A DNA stretch of 64,000 nt from positions 558,001 through 622,000 of the forward strand of contig NZ_JBGNYA010000001.1 in the NCBI RefSeq assembly GCF_041477585.1, given 5' to 3'. Source of the DNA: Halobellus sp. MBLA0158 (GTDB taxonomy: Archaea > Halobacteriota > Halobacteria > Halobacteriales > Haloferacaceae). Both the position numbers and the translations under genes were made by a program. Shown in pieces: positions 41,986 to 50,266 of the stretch. The notes below the pieces were generated by a model. The model ran no database searches. It worked only from the letters and a program-made list of their open reading frames with translations, and was not told the origin of the DNA. Each line of letters opens with the position of its first letter. Within the stretch, counting starts at the first letter, position 1.

Positions 41986-43554
41986 TCAGCCCGCCTGAAC
42001 GCTCCCCTGCGCGGGCGTCCCGTTCACCGTGATGCCGCTGGGGCTGTAGACGACCGTCGAATCCCGGTCCTGCATTACTGCTCCGTCGATCGCGAGCGTC
42101 GCCGACGCCTGATTGAGCGTGAGCGACGCCTCGCCGTTCTTGGACCTGATCTCGGCGTTGTCGAGGGTCATATCGCCCGACGACGTGAGCTTGATCTGCT
42201 TGTTGGTGTCGATGACCGCGCCGCTCGCGAGCAGTTCGGCGTTCGATTTGAGTTCGATCTGGCCGTTCTTGCTCTGGATCGTCGCGTCGGTGATGTCGAG
42301 CGCTCCCGATTCCGCCGTGAGCTTGATCTGCTTGTTCGTGGTGATCGACGCGCGGTCCGCGTCGATGCTCGGACTCTTGAGTTTGATCTGGCCGTTCTTG
42401 GAGTCGACCGTCGAGTCCGTGAGCGTGAGCGTGCCGGACTCGGACTCGACGTCGATCTGCTTGTTCGTGGTGATCGACGCGCCGCTCGCGTCGATCGGGT
42501 AGCCCTTGAGTTTGATCTGGCCGTTCTTGGAGTCGACGGTCGCGTCCGTGAGCGTCAGCGCGCCGGACTCGCTCGAGAGCTTCACCTGCTTGTTGGTCGT
42601 GACCGTCGACCCCGACGCGTCGACGCTGGGGCCTTTGAGTTCGACCTGCCCGTTCTTGGAGTCGACCGTCGAGTCCGTGAGCGTCAGCGCCTCGGACTCG
42701 GACTCGACTTTGATCTGCTTGTTGCTCGTGATCGTCGTCCCGCTCGCCGTGATCTCCTTTGCTTTGAGGTCGACCTGGCCGTTCTTGGTGTCGATCGTCG
42801 AGTCGCGGAACGAGACCGTGCCGTCGTCGGCCTCGATCTTGAGCTGCTTGTTGGTCTTGAGCGTCGTCTCGTCGACGACCACCGACTTCGCCTCGATGTC
42901 TACCTGGGCGTTCCTGAAGTCGATCGTCTCGCCGCCGCCGGCGATCACGAGGGCGGCGCTGTCGTTGTCGAAGGAGGCCAGGTCCTCGACGATCTGGTCG
43001 CCTTCGTTGAACGAGAGGTCCTCGTTCCCGTCGATGTAGGCGATCGCATCGCCCGGCGGCTCGCCCGGATCCGGCGGTCCGCCACCGCTCCGGCCCGGAC
43101 AGTCGTACTCGACGGGGGCTTCGAGCGTCGCGCCCGTGATCGTGGCCGAGTCGCTCTCCGCCTCGATCACGTCGATGGTGAGCGTCGCCGTGCCCGCGCC
43201 GCCCTTCGGCGGGACGCACGACACCTCGATCGGCGTGGTCCCCCCCTGGGGGATCGTCACCGTCTCCGAGGGGTTCGCGACGGAGAGCGAGCCGACGCTC
43301 ACGCTCGCCTCGTACTGGACGGTCGCACCGGAGTCGAGGTTGTTCTCCAGTTCGGCCACCGTGGTCGAACTCCCCGGCTGGGTCACCACGTTGTTCGTCC
43401 CGTCGATCGCGATGAACGCCTCGCTGTCGCCGGCGACGGCGACGTCGACCGGCCGGTCGCCCGCGATGGTGCTGAAGCTCCCCGTGGGCACGATGGTGAG
43501 CATCGCGCCGAGGATGACGAGCGACAGCCCGATGTACTGGAGCGACCGCTGCAT
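41986..43554 (-). CDS. Exported DUF1102-type protein with C-terminal beta-solenoid repeats
   Basis: 522 residues. A Sec-type signal/anchor (4-22) leads into PTGSFSTIAGDRPVDVAVAGDSEAF (split), the motif shared with the 39166 product. A beta domain (30-150) contains C113 and C152. After a Pro/Gly linker (153-170) residues 208-510 are a repeat array: five and a half 43-residue units, each made of two similar halves headed TNKQIKL and SKNGQIEL, about 21 residues per coil. This strict periodicity predicts a right-handed or similar beta-solenoid of about 13 coils, mostly without cysteine or aromatic residues. Likely a surface fibre tip or adhesin, processed by the SipW-like peptidase. Family not recognised beyond its N-terminus. 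Confidence 0.8.
   Translation of the reverse strand: MQRSLQYIGLSLVILGAMLTIVPTGSFSTIAGDRPVDVAVAGDSEAFIAIDGTNNVVTQPGSSTTVAELENNLDSGATVQYEASVSVGSLSVANPSETVTIPQGGTTPIEVSCVPPKGGAGTATLTIDVIEAESDSATITGATLEAPVEYDCPGRSGGGPPDPGEPPGDAIAYIDGNEDLSFNEGDQIVEDLASFDNDSAALVIAGGGETIDFRNAQVDIEAKSVVVDETTLKTNKQLKIEADDGTVSFRDSTIDTKNGQVDLKAKEITASGTTITSNKQIKVESESEALTLTDSTVDSKNGQVELKGPSVDASGSTVTTNKQVKLSSESGALTLTDATVDSKNGQIKLKGYPIDASGASITTNKQIDVESESGTLTLTDSTVDSKNGQIKLKSPSIDADRASITTNKQIKLTAESGALDITDATIQSKNGQIELKSNAELLASGAVIDTNKQIKLTSSGDMTLDNAEIRSKNGEASLTLNQASATLAIDGAVMQDRDSTVVYSPSGITVNGTPAQGSVQAG
42079..42855 (-). repeat. 43-residue (129-bp) tandem coding repeats
   Basis: Residues 234-492 of the solenoid protein: units at 234-276, 277-319, 320-362, 363-405, 406-449 and a degenerate one to 492. 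Units 3-5 are closest, e.g. LTLTDSTVDSKNGQ recurs almost exactly. DNA similarity between units makes copy-number change by recombination possible. Confidence 0.9.
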
Positions 43555-43644
43555 CAGGATCTACGGGAAGCTACACACCGCATTGTCTTGTGTACTTCGA
43601 CTGGTAGACACGTCTCGCGGCGGGAAGCCCGCTCGATCCCGCCC

Positions 43645-44442
43645 TCAGAGATCGAGGCCCTCGCTGTGGCTGTGGTCGTCGTCGGGGAACGTCCCCTCTA
43701 CGACCGCGTCCCGGTACGCCTCGATCGCGTCGCGCATCTCGCCGCGCACGTCGCCGAAGGCTCTCGCGAACGACGGCACCGACGGCGAGAGCCCCACGGC
43801 GTCGTTGACGACGAGTACCTGCCCGTCGGTGTCGGGGCCGGCGCCGATCCCGATGACGGGAATCTCCAGGGCCTCCGTCACCGCGGCTCCGACCTCGCGG
43901 GGCACGTGCTCCATCACGAGCCCGAAGGCGCCCGCCTCCTGGTGGGCCTCCGCGAGGTCCAGAATCTCGGCGGCCTGCTCCTCGGTGGTTCCCTGGCGGG
44001 CGTACCCGCCGATGCCGTGGACGTGCTGGGGGGTCAGCCCGAGATGGGCCATCACGGGAATCCCCACCTGGGTCAGCCGCTCTGTCAGCTCGACGGTGTG
44101 CGGCCCGGACTCGATCTTGACCGCCTGCGCGCCCGCCTCCTTCAGGAGCCGGCCGGCGTTCGCGACGCTCTCGGCGGGATCGACGCCGTAGGAGAGGAAC
44201 GGCAGATCCGAGATGACGAGCGCCTCGTCGACGGCGCGGGCCACGGCCGCGGTCGCCCGCGCGACGTCGTCCATCGTCACCGGGATCGTCGAGTCGTAGC
44301 CGAGCATCGCGTTCCCCAGGCTGTCGCCGACGAGCACGCTGTCGATCCCCGCCTCGTCGACGAGCTCTGCCGTCGGGGCGTCGTAGGCCGTGAGCATCGT
44401 GATCGGCTCGTCCTGTTCCCGGAGGTCCGCGACTGTGACCAT
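43645..44442 (-). CDS. panB: 3-methyl-2-oxobutanoate hydroxymethyltransferase
   Basis: 265 residues. Transfers a hydroxymethyl group to alpha-ketoisovalerate, giving ketopantoate for CoA. TIM-barrel with the PanB signature TAYDAPTAELVDEAGID near residue 18-34, VGDSLGNAMLGYDSTIPVT (split) near 37-55, SDLPFLSYG near 78-86 and catalytic Glu in the VMEHVPREVG block near 178. Full length. It follows the ketopantoate reductase gene by 33 bases on the same strand: two successive steps in one operon. Confidence 0.93.
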   Translation of the reverse strand: MVTVADLREQDEPITMLTAYDAPTAELVDEAGIDSVLVGDSLGNAMLGYDSTIPVTMDDVARATAAVARAVDEALVISDLPFLSYGVDPAESVANAGRLLKEAGAQAVKIESGPHTVELTERLTQVGIPVMAHLGLTPQHVHGIGGYARQGTTEEQAAEILDLAEAHQEAGAFGLVMEHVPREVGAAVTEALEIPVIGIGAGPDTDGQVLVVNDAVGLSPSVPSFARAFGDVRGEMRDAIEAYRDAVVEGTFPDDDHSHSEGLDL

Positions 44443-44475
44443 ACCTCATCCATTCCCGAGGAGGCCCTTGAATGG

Positions 44476-45453
44476 CTACGCTCCGTCGCTGTCTCCGTCG
44501 TCGTCACCGTCACCGTCGCCGTCGCCGTCGTCGGAGCTCTCCCCGTGTCCCCGTCCCGCCTCCCACGCCCGGATCAGCGTCCACAGCGTCCGGTTCGTGG
44601 GGACGTCGATCCCGGCCTCACGCGCCCGCTCGACCACGTACCCGTTGATTACGTCGATCTCGGTCCGCCGGCCACGCCGGACGTCGTGGCACATCGACGA
44701 CTCGTTTTCCGCGGTCGCGTCGACGACCGCCTCGACCGCCTCGATCGTCTCCGCCTCGCCGAGGTCGACGCCGACCGCCTGAGCCGTCGCGGCGACCTCG
44801 CGGGCGATCGGCGCCACGAGGTCGGCCGCTGGCGGGGCGGCGAGCGCGCCGTTCTCGGCGCGAGCGAGCGCGGTCGTGGGGTTGATCGCGGCGTTGACCG
44901 CGAGCTTCTCCCAGAGCCGCTTCCGGATGCCGTCGGCGTCGACCCGCTCGGCGTCGATCTCCGCGGCGCGGAAGGCCTCGGCGACCTCGCCGGCGACGCC
45001 GTCGCAGTCGCGTGGCTCCCAGGGGCCGACGACGAGGTCGCCCGCGCCGTTCCACGTCACCTCGCCGGGCGCCTCCCGGACCGCGCCGTAGCTCGTCGTC
45101 CCCCCGAGGACCGGGCAGTCGAGGGCGCCTGCGAGCACGTCCTCGTTTCCCATCCCGTTCTGGAGCGAGCAGACTGCCCGGAAGTCGCCGGTCCGGAGCT
45201 CGCGGGCCGCGCTCTCGGTGTCGAAGGCCTTCACCGTCACGAGCGCGAGGTCCGCCGCGAGGCCGGTCCCGTCTGTCGTCGCGTCCGGCCGGACCGTGAA
45301 CGCCTCGCGACCGGTGATCCGGAGGCCCTCCTGCCGGACCGCGTCGACGTGGGCCTCCCGGCCGACGAGGGTGACGTCGTGGTCGGGAACGCACGCCAGC
45401 AGGCCGCCGAGGAGGCTCCCGATGCTCCCCGCGCCGAAGACGACGATCTCCAT
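44476..45453 (-). CDS. panE: 2-dehydropantoate 2-reductase
   Basis: 325 residues from the ATG at 45451-45453. NADPH-dependent reduction of ketopantoate to pantoate. N-terminal GAGSIGSLLGG Rossmann loop (7-17), VTVKAFDT near 72, LQNGMGNED near 93 and the catalytic lysine in LWEKLAVNAAINP near 178. The C-terminal 25 residues are a GDGDGDDDG-type acidic tail encoded by a trinucleotide-rich stretch, dispensable by comparison with other PanE. First gene of the panE-panB operon, divergent from nadE. Confidence 0.9.
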   Translation of the reverse strand: MEIVVFGAGSIGSLLGGLLACVPDHDVTLVGREAHVDAVRQEGLRITGREAFTVRPDATTDGTGLAADLALVTVKAFDTESAARELRTGDFRAVCSLQNGMGNEDVLAGALDCPVLGGTTSYGAVREAPGEVTWNGAGDLVVGPWEPRDCDGVAGEVAEAFRAAEIDAERVDADGIRKRLWEKLAVNAAINPTTALARAENGALAAPPAADLVAPIAREVAATAQAVGVDLGEAETIEAVEAVVDATAENESSMCHDVRRGRRTEIDVINGYVVERAREAGIDVPTNRTLWTLIRAWEAGRGHGESSDDGDGDGDGDDDGDSDGA

Positions 45454-45561
45454 ATCGGGGCCACACCGCGGACCGAAAAAGCCGTTCCGCCCGCCGCTCC
45501 CGCCGCCTGCGTCCTCCGCGAAAAGTGTACACGTGTCCACAGATCCGCCGGGACGGGTGGG

Positions 45562-45567
45562 TATTAG
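45562..45567 (+). promoter_or_regulatory. nadE promoter
   Basis: TATTAG centred about 28 bases before the nadE ATG; consistent with a leaderless or near-leaderless transcript. Confidence 0.5.
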
Positions 45568-45592
45568 TGTCTCGAGGCGGTACTCACTACCG

Positions 45593-46426
45593 ATGACTAC
45601 GGACCAAGTGGTCCTCGAAGCAGACGCACCGCTCGACCTCCGCCTCTCGGAGTCGGAACTCGAAGCGACCGCCGACCACCTCGCCTCGTTCATCGCAGAC
45701 ACCGTCGAGGCCGCCGGCGCCGAAGGGGCCGTCCTCGGTCTCTCGGGCGGCATCGACAGCACCACCGTCGCATACCTGGCGGCCGAGGCGCTCGGCCCGG
45801 AGAACGTCCACGGGCTCGTGATGCCGAGCGTCGCGAACACCGAGGACAACATGAGCGACGCCGAGTGGGTCGCCCAGGAGCTGGGGCTGGAGTACGACGT
45901 CGTCGAGATCCAGCCCATCGCCGAGACGTTCTTCGACGCGTTCCCGGAGGCCGCGGACGACCGGACCGCCGCGGGGAACGTCTACGTCCGCACCCGCGCC
46001 GTGCTGAACTACTTCGTCGCCAACCACGAGGGCAAGGTCGTCCTCGGGACGGGCAACCGCTCGGAGGCGCTGACGGGCTACTTCACGAAGTACGGCGACC
46101 AGGCGGTCGACTGCAACCCGATCGGGAACCTCTACAAACAGCAGGTCCGCCAGCTCGCGGCCCACCTGGGCGCGCCCGAGCGCCTGGTGACGAAGACGCC
46201 CTCCGCGGAGATGTGGACCGGCCAGACCGACGAGGAGGAGATGGGCCTCGACTACGACACCCTCGACGCCGTCCTCGCGCTCCACGTCGACGGCCCGCTC
46301 TCCGTGGCCGCGACGGTCCGGCAGCTGGACGTCACCGAAGACCAGATTGAGCGCGTCGTCGAACTCTACGAGGGGAGCGCCCACAAGCGGTCGATGCCGC
46401 CCGCGCCGGAGCCGCTGCACCGCTGA
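45593..46426 (+). CDS. nadE: NH3-dependent NAD synthetase
   Basis: 277 residues from the ATG at 45593. Adenylates and amidates deamido-NAD. The PP-loop LGLSGGIDSTTVA is at residues 48-60, the GTGNRSEALTGYFTKYGD block near 155-170 and the KTPSAEMWTGQTDEEEMG specificity loop near 202-219. No glutaminase domain, so ammonia is the donor, as in most archaeal enzymes. With nicotinamidase (10071) and pncB (7246) it completes the salvage route apart from the nucleotidyltransferase. Frames extending to 45218 overlap panE antisense and are not used. Confidence 0.93.
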   Translation: MTTDQVVLEADAPLDLRLSESELEATADHLASFIADTVEAAGAEGAVLGLSGGIDSTTVAYLAAEALGPENVHGLVMPSVANTEDNMSDAEWVAQELGLEYDVVEIQPIAETFFDAFPEAADDRTAAGNVYVRTRAVLNYFVANHEGKVVLGTGNRSEALTGYFTKYGDQAVDCNPIGNLYKQQVRQLAAHLGAPERLVTKTPSAEMWTGQTDEEEMGLDYDTLDAVLALHVDGPLSVAATVRQLDVTEDQIERVVELYEGSAHKRSMPPAPEPLHR

Positions 46427-46508
46427 TCACTCCCCTCTGCGCGTCCGTTCCGCGCCGCCCCCTGCCCGACCGCGACGCTTTTAGCCCGAGACCGACGATG
46501 CTCCGCCG

Positions 46509-46754
46509 ATGCGACTCGGAATCTTCGGGACGCTCCAGCTGGCGGCCACGCTGATCTTCGCCGCGCCCGTCGCCGTCTTCGGCCTCTCCCGGCTCGCGGC
46601 CGGCGAGACGCTCCTCGGCACCGGCGCCGTCGTCGTCGCCGTCGGGATGGTCGTCCTCCCGCAGTACCTCACGACGCCGAGCGACCTCCCCGGCGAAGCG
46701 GCCGAGCGAGTCGTCGGCGCGGTCGTCAAAGAGCCCGAGGACGACGAGAACTGA
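46509..46754 (+). CDS. Small two-helix membrane protein
   Basis: 81 residues (MRLGIFGTLQLAATLIF). Two membrane helices (about 6-28 and 33-52) and a short charged cytoplasmic tail. It resembles short haloarchaeal membrane proteins of unknown function. A CTTTTAG TATA-like element lies about 28 bases upstream. Function cannot be inferred. Confidence 0.7.
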   Translation: MRLGIFGTLQLAATLIFAAPVAVFGLSRLAAGETLLGTGAVVVAVGMVVLPQYLTTPSDLPGEAAERVVGAVVKEPEDDEN

Positions 46755-46767
46755 CGCCTCCTCCGCT

Positions 46768-47961
46768 TTACTCGTCGCGCCGAGGCGCGAACGACGGCTC
46801 GCCGTCGCCCACTTTCTCGTATCCGTCTTCCGTGACGACGACCGCCGCTCCCAGTCTGACACAGCCCTCGTCGGGATCGACGACGCTCGGCGCCACCGCC
46901 AGCACCGTTCCCGGCCGTAGCTCCGCACCGCTCGCGAACGGCCGCTCCCGCGCCGAGAGCCCGATTCCGTGGACCGTCGCGAGCGGCCCGCGCGCCGACT
47001 TCCCGCCCGGATCGAACCCGAACGCGGCCACCTCGGCGTCGGCCTCGCGGGCCACGGTCGCGGCGTCGACGCCGGGTTCGATCTCGCCGAGCGCGGCGTC
47101 GAGCGCGGCCTCGACCGCGACGTAGGCCCGCCGCTCCCAGCCGCCGTCGCTGTCGACGGCGAGCGTCCGCGCACAGGCGCCGTGGTAGCCGTGCGGCCCG
47201 CGCGGGGCGACCTCGATCCGGATCGGTTCGGCCCGCCGGATCGCGCTCTCCGGGTCCGCCGCCTCGCCGTCGGGCGTCGTCGCGCCCGCCGAGACGACCG
47301 TGTTGCCGGCGCTCCGGACCCCTCGCCGCGCGAGGTCGGCGTCGATCTCCCGCCGGAGCCGCTCGGCGGTGAGCGGTTCGTCCCGCCAGCGGAGCCCGCC
47401 GTCCGCGACGTCGGCCGCCGCCAGAATCGACTCCGCGTGTCGAACGGCCCCGATTCCCGCCCGCTGGACGGCGCGGATCGCGCCGCATTCGCTCTCGGCC
47501 TTCGTCGCTCGCGCCGCTCGGACGGCGTTCGTCGAGCGGGGTTCGTAGCCCGCGCGTTCGAGGTAGACGGCGGCATCGTGGGGAATCGTCGCCGGCGTGA
47601 GGACGGTCGCGTCCGCGTCCGAACGCGTGCCGAGCGCGTCGTCGAGGACGGCCGCGGCGCGCTCGCCGGGCGGGGCTCTGAGACTCTCGGTCGCGACGCG
47701 CCCGTCGAACTGTCGGCGGGCGCGCTCCGTGTACCCCTGGGGCGCACACAGCACCCGCTCGTCGGCGACGCGGACGAACGCGTACTCGCGCTCGGGGCCG
47801 TCGAACCCCGTCAGATATCCGAGATCGGGGTCGGCTCCGTCGCCGACCGCGACGAAGCCGACGGGGTCGTCGCTGCCGCCGCGCTCGTCCGGCTCGGCCA
47901 GCAGATCCTCCACGAAGCCGTCGTCGATCCGGGGCCGCTCGGGGAGGTCGTCTCCGGGCAC
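46768..47961 (-). CDS. M24-fold protein with degenerate metal site (pseudo-aminopeptidase)
   Basis: 397 residues. The N-terminal creatinase-like domain (about 33-140) and pita-bread catalytic domain (155-390) of M24B Xaa-Pro peptidases are both recognisable. Four of the five metal ligands are replaced: the first Asp is E250 (IRIEV), the second is lost (HGACART for SDMTRT), the EPG Glu is A357 (VAPSV) and the last Glu is G371 (VRLGAAVVV); only H331 (VHGIG) remains. It is therefore probably not a metallopeptidase, and may bind peptides or proteins. It lies 9 bases after the helicase gene and is probably cotranscribed with it. Confidence 0.82.
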   Translation of the reverse strand: MPGDDLPERPRIDDGFVEDLLAEPDERGGSDDPVGFVAVGDGADPDLGYLTGFDGPEREYAFVRVADERVLCAPQGYTERARRQFDGRVATESLRAPPGERAAAVLDDALGTRSDADATVLTPATIPHDAAVYLERAGYEPRSTNAVRAARATKAESECGAIRAVQRAGIGAVRHAESILAAADVADGGLRWRDEPLTAERLRREIDADLARRGVRSAGNTVVSAGATTPDGEAADPESAIRRAEPIRIEVAPRGPHGYHGACARTLAVDSDGGWERRAYVAVEAALDAALGEIEPGVDAATVAREADAEVAAFGFDPGGKSARGPLATVHGIGLSARERPFASGAELRPGTVLAVAPSVVDPDEGCVRLGAAVVVTEDGYEKVGDGEPSFAPRRDE

Positions 47962-47970
47962 GCTTCGCCG

Positions 47971-49827
47971 TCAGGCGTCCGGCTCGGGCGCCGGCGCCTC
48001 GCCCTCCTGGGCCGCCTCCAGTAGGTCCTCGACGGACTCGTCGCGGATCTCGTTGTGGAGGAGCACGCTCACCGGCAGCGTCGGCGCGCCGCTGACGAGG
48101 TTCTCGAGGAGGACGAGCCGCTCGCGCGCCCGCGACATCCCGACGTAGAAGACCCGGCGCTCGTTGTCGGTGAGGATCGGCACGGGGTCGGTGCTGGAGG
48201 TGAACTCCTCGACGCCCGCCACCTCCTCGTCGTCGACGGAGGCGGCCATCTGCTCGACGACCTTCTCTGTCAGGTCGGTCGCGACGAAGACGTGGTCGGC
48301 CTCGCGACCCTTCGCCGAGTGGATCGTCCCGATCCGGACGCGGTTCGGATCCATTCCCCTGTATTCGCCGTCGAAGTACGCCTCGACGGAGTTGCGCTGG
48401 AACGAGGTGACCTTCCGGAGCATGTCGCCCGCCGAGTCGGCGTCGGGCGCGAAGGGCGCGAACTCGTTGATGACGTCGGGGTCGACCGTCATCTCGGTCA
48501 GGTCCTCGACGCCCGCTTCCTCTTTCAGGTCGTCGATGCGGTCGAACAGCTCGTCGCGGTCGTTCGTCCCGAACGCCGAGTCCTGGAGCATGTCCGCGAG
48601 CCGGCGCGCCTGGAGGCCGTCCAGCGGCTCGTCCCGATCGAGGGCCTCGATGCCGCGGACGTACTGGGTCAGCCGGTCGGTCCACATCCGCTGGTCGGTG
48701 AGCGCCGAGAAGGGCATCCCCAGCGGGAGGAACTCGTCGATGAACTGGAACAGCTGGTAGCGCGCGCGGAACAGCACCATAATCGTCTCGTCGTCGTCGC
48801 CCTGCTCGATGGTGTAGCGGACGTTCCGCGCCAGGTCCAGCATCGACGGGGAGTCGATCCCCTCGACGACCCCGCCTTCCTTCCGGGGCTTCAGGTCCTT
48901 CTCCTGGCGCTTGTCGATGTGGCGGATCTCCTGATTGACGACGTTCAGGACGCGCGAGGGGAGGCGGTACGAATTCGGAAGGACCTCGTCCTCGTCGCGC
49001 TCGGCGTCCAAGAGGAGGTTCGGGTCCGCGCCCTGCCAGGCGTAGACGACCTGGTCGTCGTCGCCGGCGATGAGGACCCGCTCCATGTGCGGCTTCCACT
49101 CCTCGTAGACATCGTACTGGAGGGTGGTGATGTCCTGGAACTCGTCGATCACGAGGTAGTCGACGTGGGGGACGAGCGAGCGCTGCTTCACGCGTTCGAG
49201 CATGTCCGCGAAGCCGACGAGGCCGTGTTCGCCCTTGTAGGCGCGCCACGCGCGGATCACGTCCGGCACGTCGATCCGGTCGTCGTCGGAGGGCCACGTC
49301 GGGGTGTACTTGTTGCCCTCCTGGGCGTTCGGGTCGATCTCCGGCGGCAGCCGCACCTCGTCGACGTTCCACTGGAAGGGGACGTCGTACCAGTCGGCGA
49401 CGTCTCGGCGGGTCCGCTGGAGCCACTGGCTCGTCGCGATGATCTTGTTGCCGATCGTCGTCGACCGGGCGGTCCGGCGGCCGGCGCCGCCGTACTCGTC
49501 TTCGAACTCGATGCCGTAGTCCTCGCAGAACTCCTTTTTGTCACTCTCGCCGACGACATCGTTGCGCGAGAGGTCCAGCAGCTCGTAGGCCTTCGCGTGC
49601 ATCGTCGCGACGTTGCCCTTCAGCGCCCGCGGGCTCACGTCGAGCCGCTCTGCGAGTCGCTCGCGCACCTCGGCGGCCGCCGCACGGGTGTACGAGACGA
49701 CGAGGATGTCGCGAATCGTGATGTCGTCCTGCTCTAGGAGTCCGTCGACTCGATCGAGCAGTGCCGTCGTCTTCCCGCTGCCGGGGCCACCGAACAGCCG
49801 GGTGACCGTCGCGTCCGAGTCGCTCAT
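47971..49827 (-). CDS. UvrD/Rep-family superfamily 1 helicase
   Basis: 618 residues. SF1A helicase: Walker A GGPGSGKTT (13-21), motif Ia VVSYTRAAAAEV near 43, motif II VIDEFQDI near 230, GDDDQVVYAWQGA (motif III) near 260, motif IV region RLPSRVLNV near 293, motif V TIHSAKGREADHV near 490 and motif VI VFYVGMSRARERLVL near 560. Shorter than bacterial UvrD. Likely 3'-5' DNA unwinding in repair or replication restart. The N-terminal ATG is followed directly by the Walker A strand. Confidence 0.92.
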   Translation of the reverse strand: MSDSDATVTRLFGGPGSGKTTALLDRVDGLLEQDDITIRDILVVSYTRAAAAEVRERLAERLDVSPRALKGNVATMHAKAYELLDLSRNDVVGESDKKEFCEDYGIEFEDEYGGAGRRTARSTTIGNKIIATSQWLQRTRRDVADWYDVPFQWNVDEVRLPPEIDPNAQEGNKYTPTWPSDDDRIDVPDVIRAWRAYKGEHGLVGFADMLERVKQRSLVPHVDYLVIDEFQDITTLQYDVYEEWKPHMERVLIAGDDDQVVYAWQGADPNLLLDAERDEDEVLPNSYRLPSRVLNVVNQEIRHIDKRQEKDLKPRKEGGVVEGIDSPSMLDLARNVRYTIEQGDDDETIMVLFRARYQLFQFIDEFLPLGMPFSALTDQRMWTDRLTQYVRGIEALDRDEPLDGLQARRLADMLQDSAFGTNDRDELFDRIDDLKEEAGVEDLTEMTVDPDVINEFAPFAPDADSAGDMLRKVTSFQRNSVEAYFDGEYRGMDPNRVRIGTIHSAKGREADHVFVATDLTEKVVEQMAASVDDEEVAGVEEFTSSTDPVPILTDNERRVFYVGMSRARERLVLLENLVSGAPTLPVSVLLHNEIRDESVEDLLEAAQEGEAPAPEPDA

Positions 49828-49914
49828 TGGACACGTTCACGCACTTGTACCTGATAAACTACCTGTTTCGAAAACGTAATTGTGGAGCCGTTCGGCGCCG
49901 CGCGAGGAACGGAC

Positions 49915-50097
49915 TCAGGCCCGCGGATCCCACCCACAGACGCCGCAGTCGTTCGCCGCGGAGTCGTGAAGCGCACCGCACTCCGGACACTGCTTTTTGT
50001 TATACGATGTCTCCCACTCTACAGTTTCCATATCGTGACCGCGGTCGTCGAGGAACTGGTCGAACAGGGCATCGTCGGAGCTCGGTGCTGAGGCCAT
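49915..50097 (-). CDS. Small zinc-finger protein (HVO_0416-like)
   Basis: 60 residues from the ATG at 50095-50097 (MASAPSSDDALFDQF). Two zinc knuckles CPECG and CGVCG near residues 37-40 and 51-54 form a small zinc ribbon; NKKQCPECG recalls the HVO_0416 family of haloarchaeal small zinc-finger proteins. Such micro-proteins influence motility, biofilm or stress in some haloarchaea; a role here is not known. The TATA-like AAGTATTG is about 24 bases upstream, giving a leaderless transcript. Confidence 0.78.
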   Translation of the reverse strand: MASAPSSDDALFDQFLDDRGHDMETVEWETSYNKKQCPECGALHDSAANDCGVCGWDPRA

Positions 50098-50186
50098 ACA
50101 CGCTATGGTATGGCGTACCAATACTTAGTTGTACTGCCGCGTTTCGCCCCGTGAGAATCAGAAAATTCCAGAGCGGATGTCGGCTT

Positions 50187-50266
50187 ATAGTGATTACTCT
50201 CGTCTCTTAGCGCCGAACGCCGTCACCGGAGGGCGTTCGGCGGTAAACAGTGAGAGTAATCACTAT
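50187..50266. repeat. 80-bp palindromic element
   Basis: Symmetrical: 15-base terminal inverted repeats (ATAGTGATTACTCTC / GAGAGTAATCACTAT), 9-base internal loops, 11-base inner arms (CGCCGAACGCC / GGCGTTCGGCG) and a 10-base apex. The right terminus ends in the stop codon of the M32 gene. It may be a terminator or a small mobile palindrome; a 14-of-15 copy of its terminus occurs at 54192. Confidence 0.9.

Noticed and set aside
44476-44530. GDGDGDDDG tail of panE as a separate functional domain
   Set aside because: Encoded by a trinucleotide repeat and typical halophile acidic tail; no domain features.
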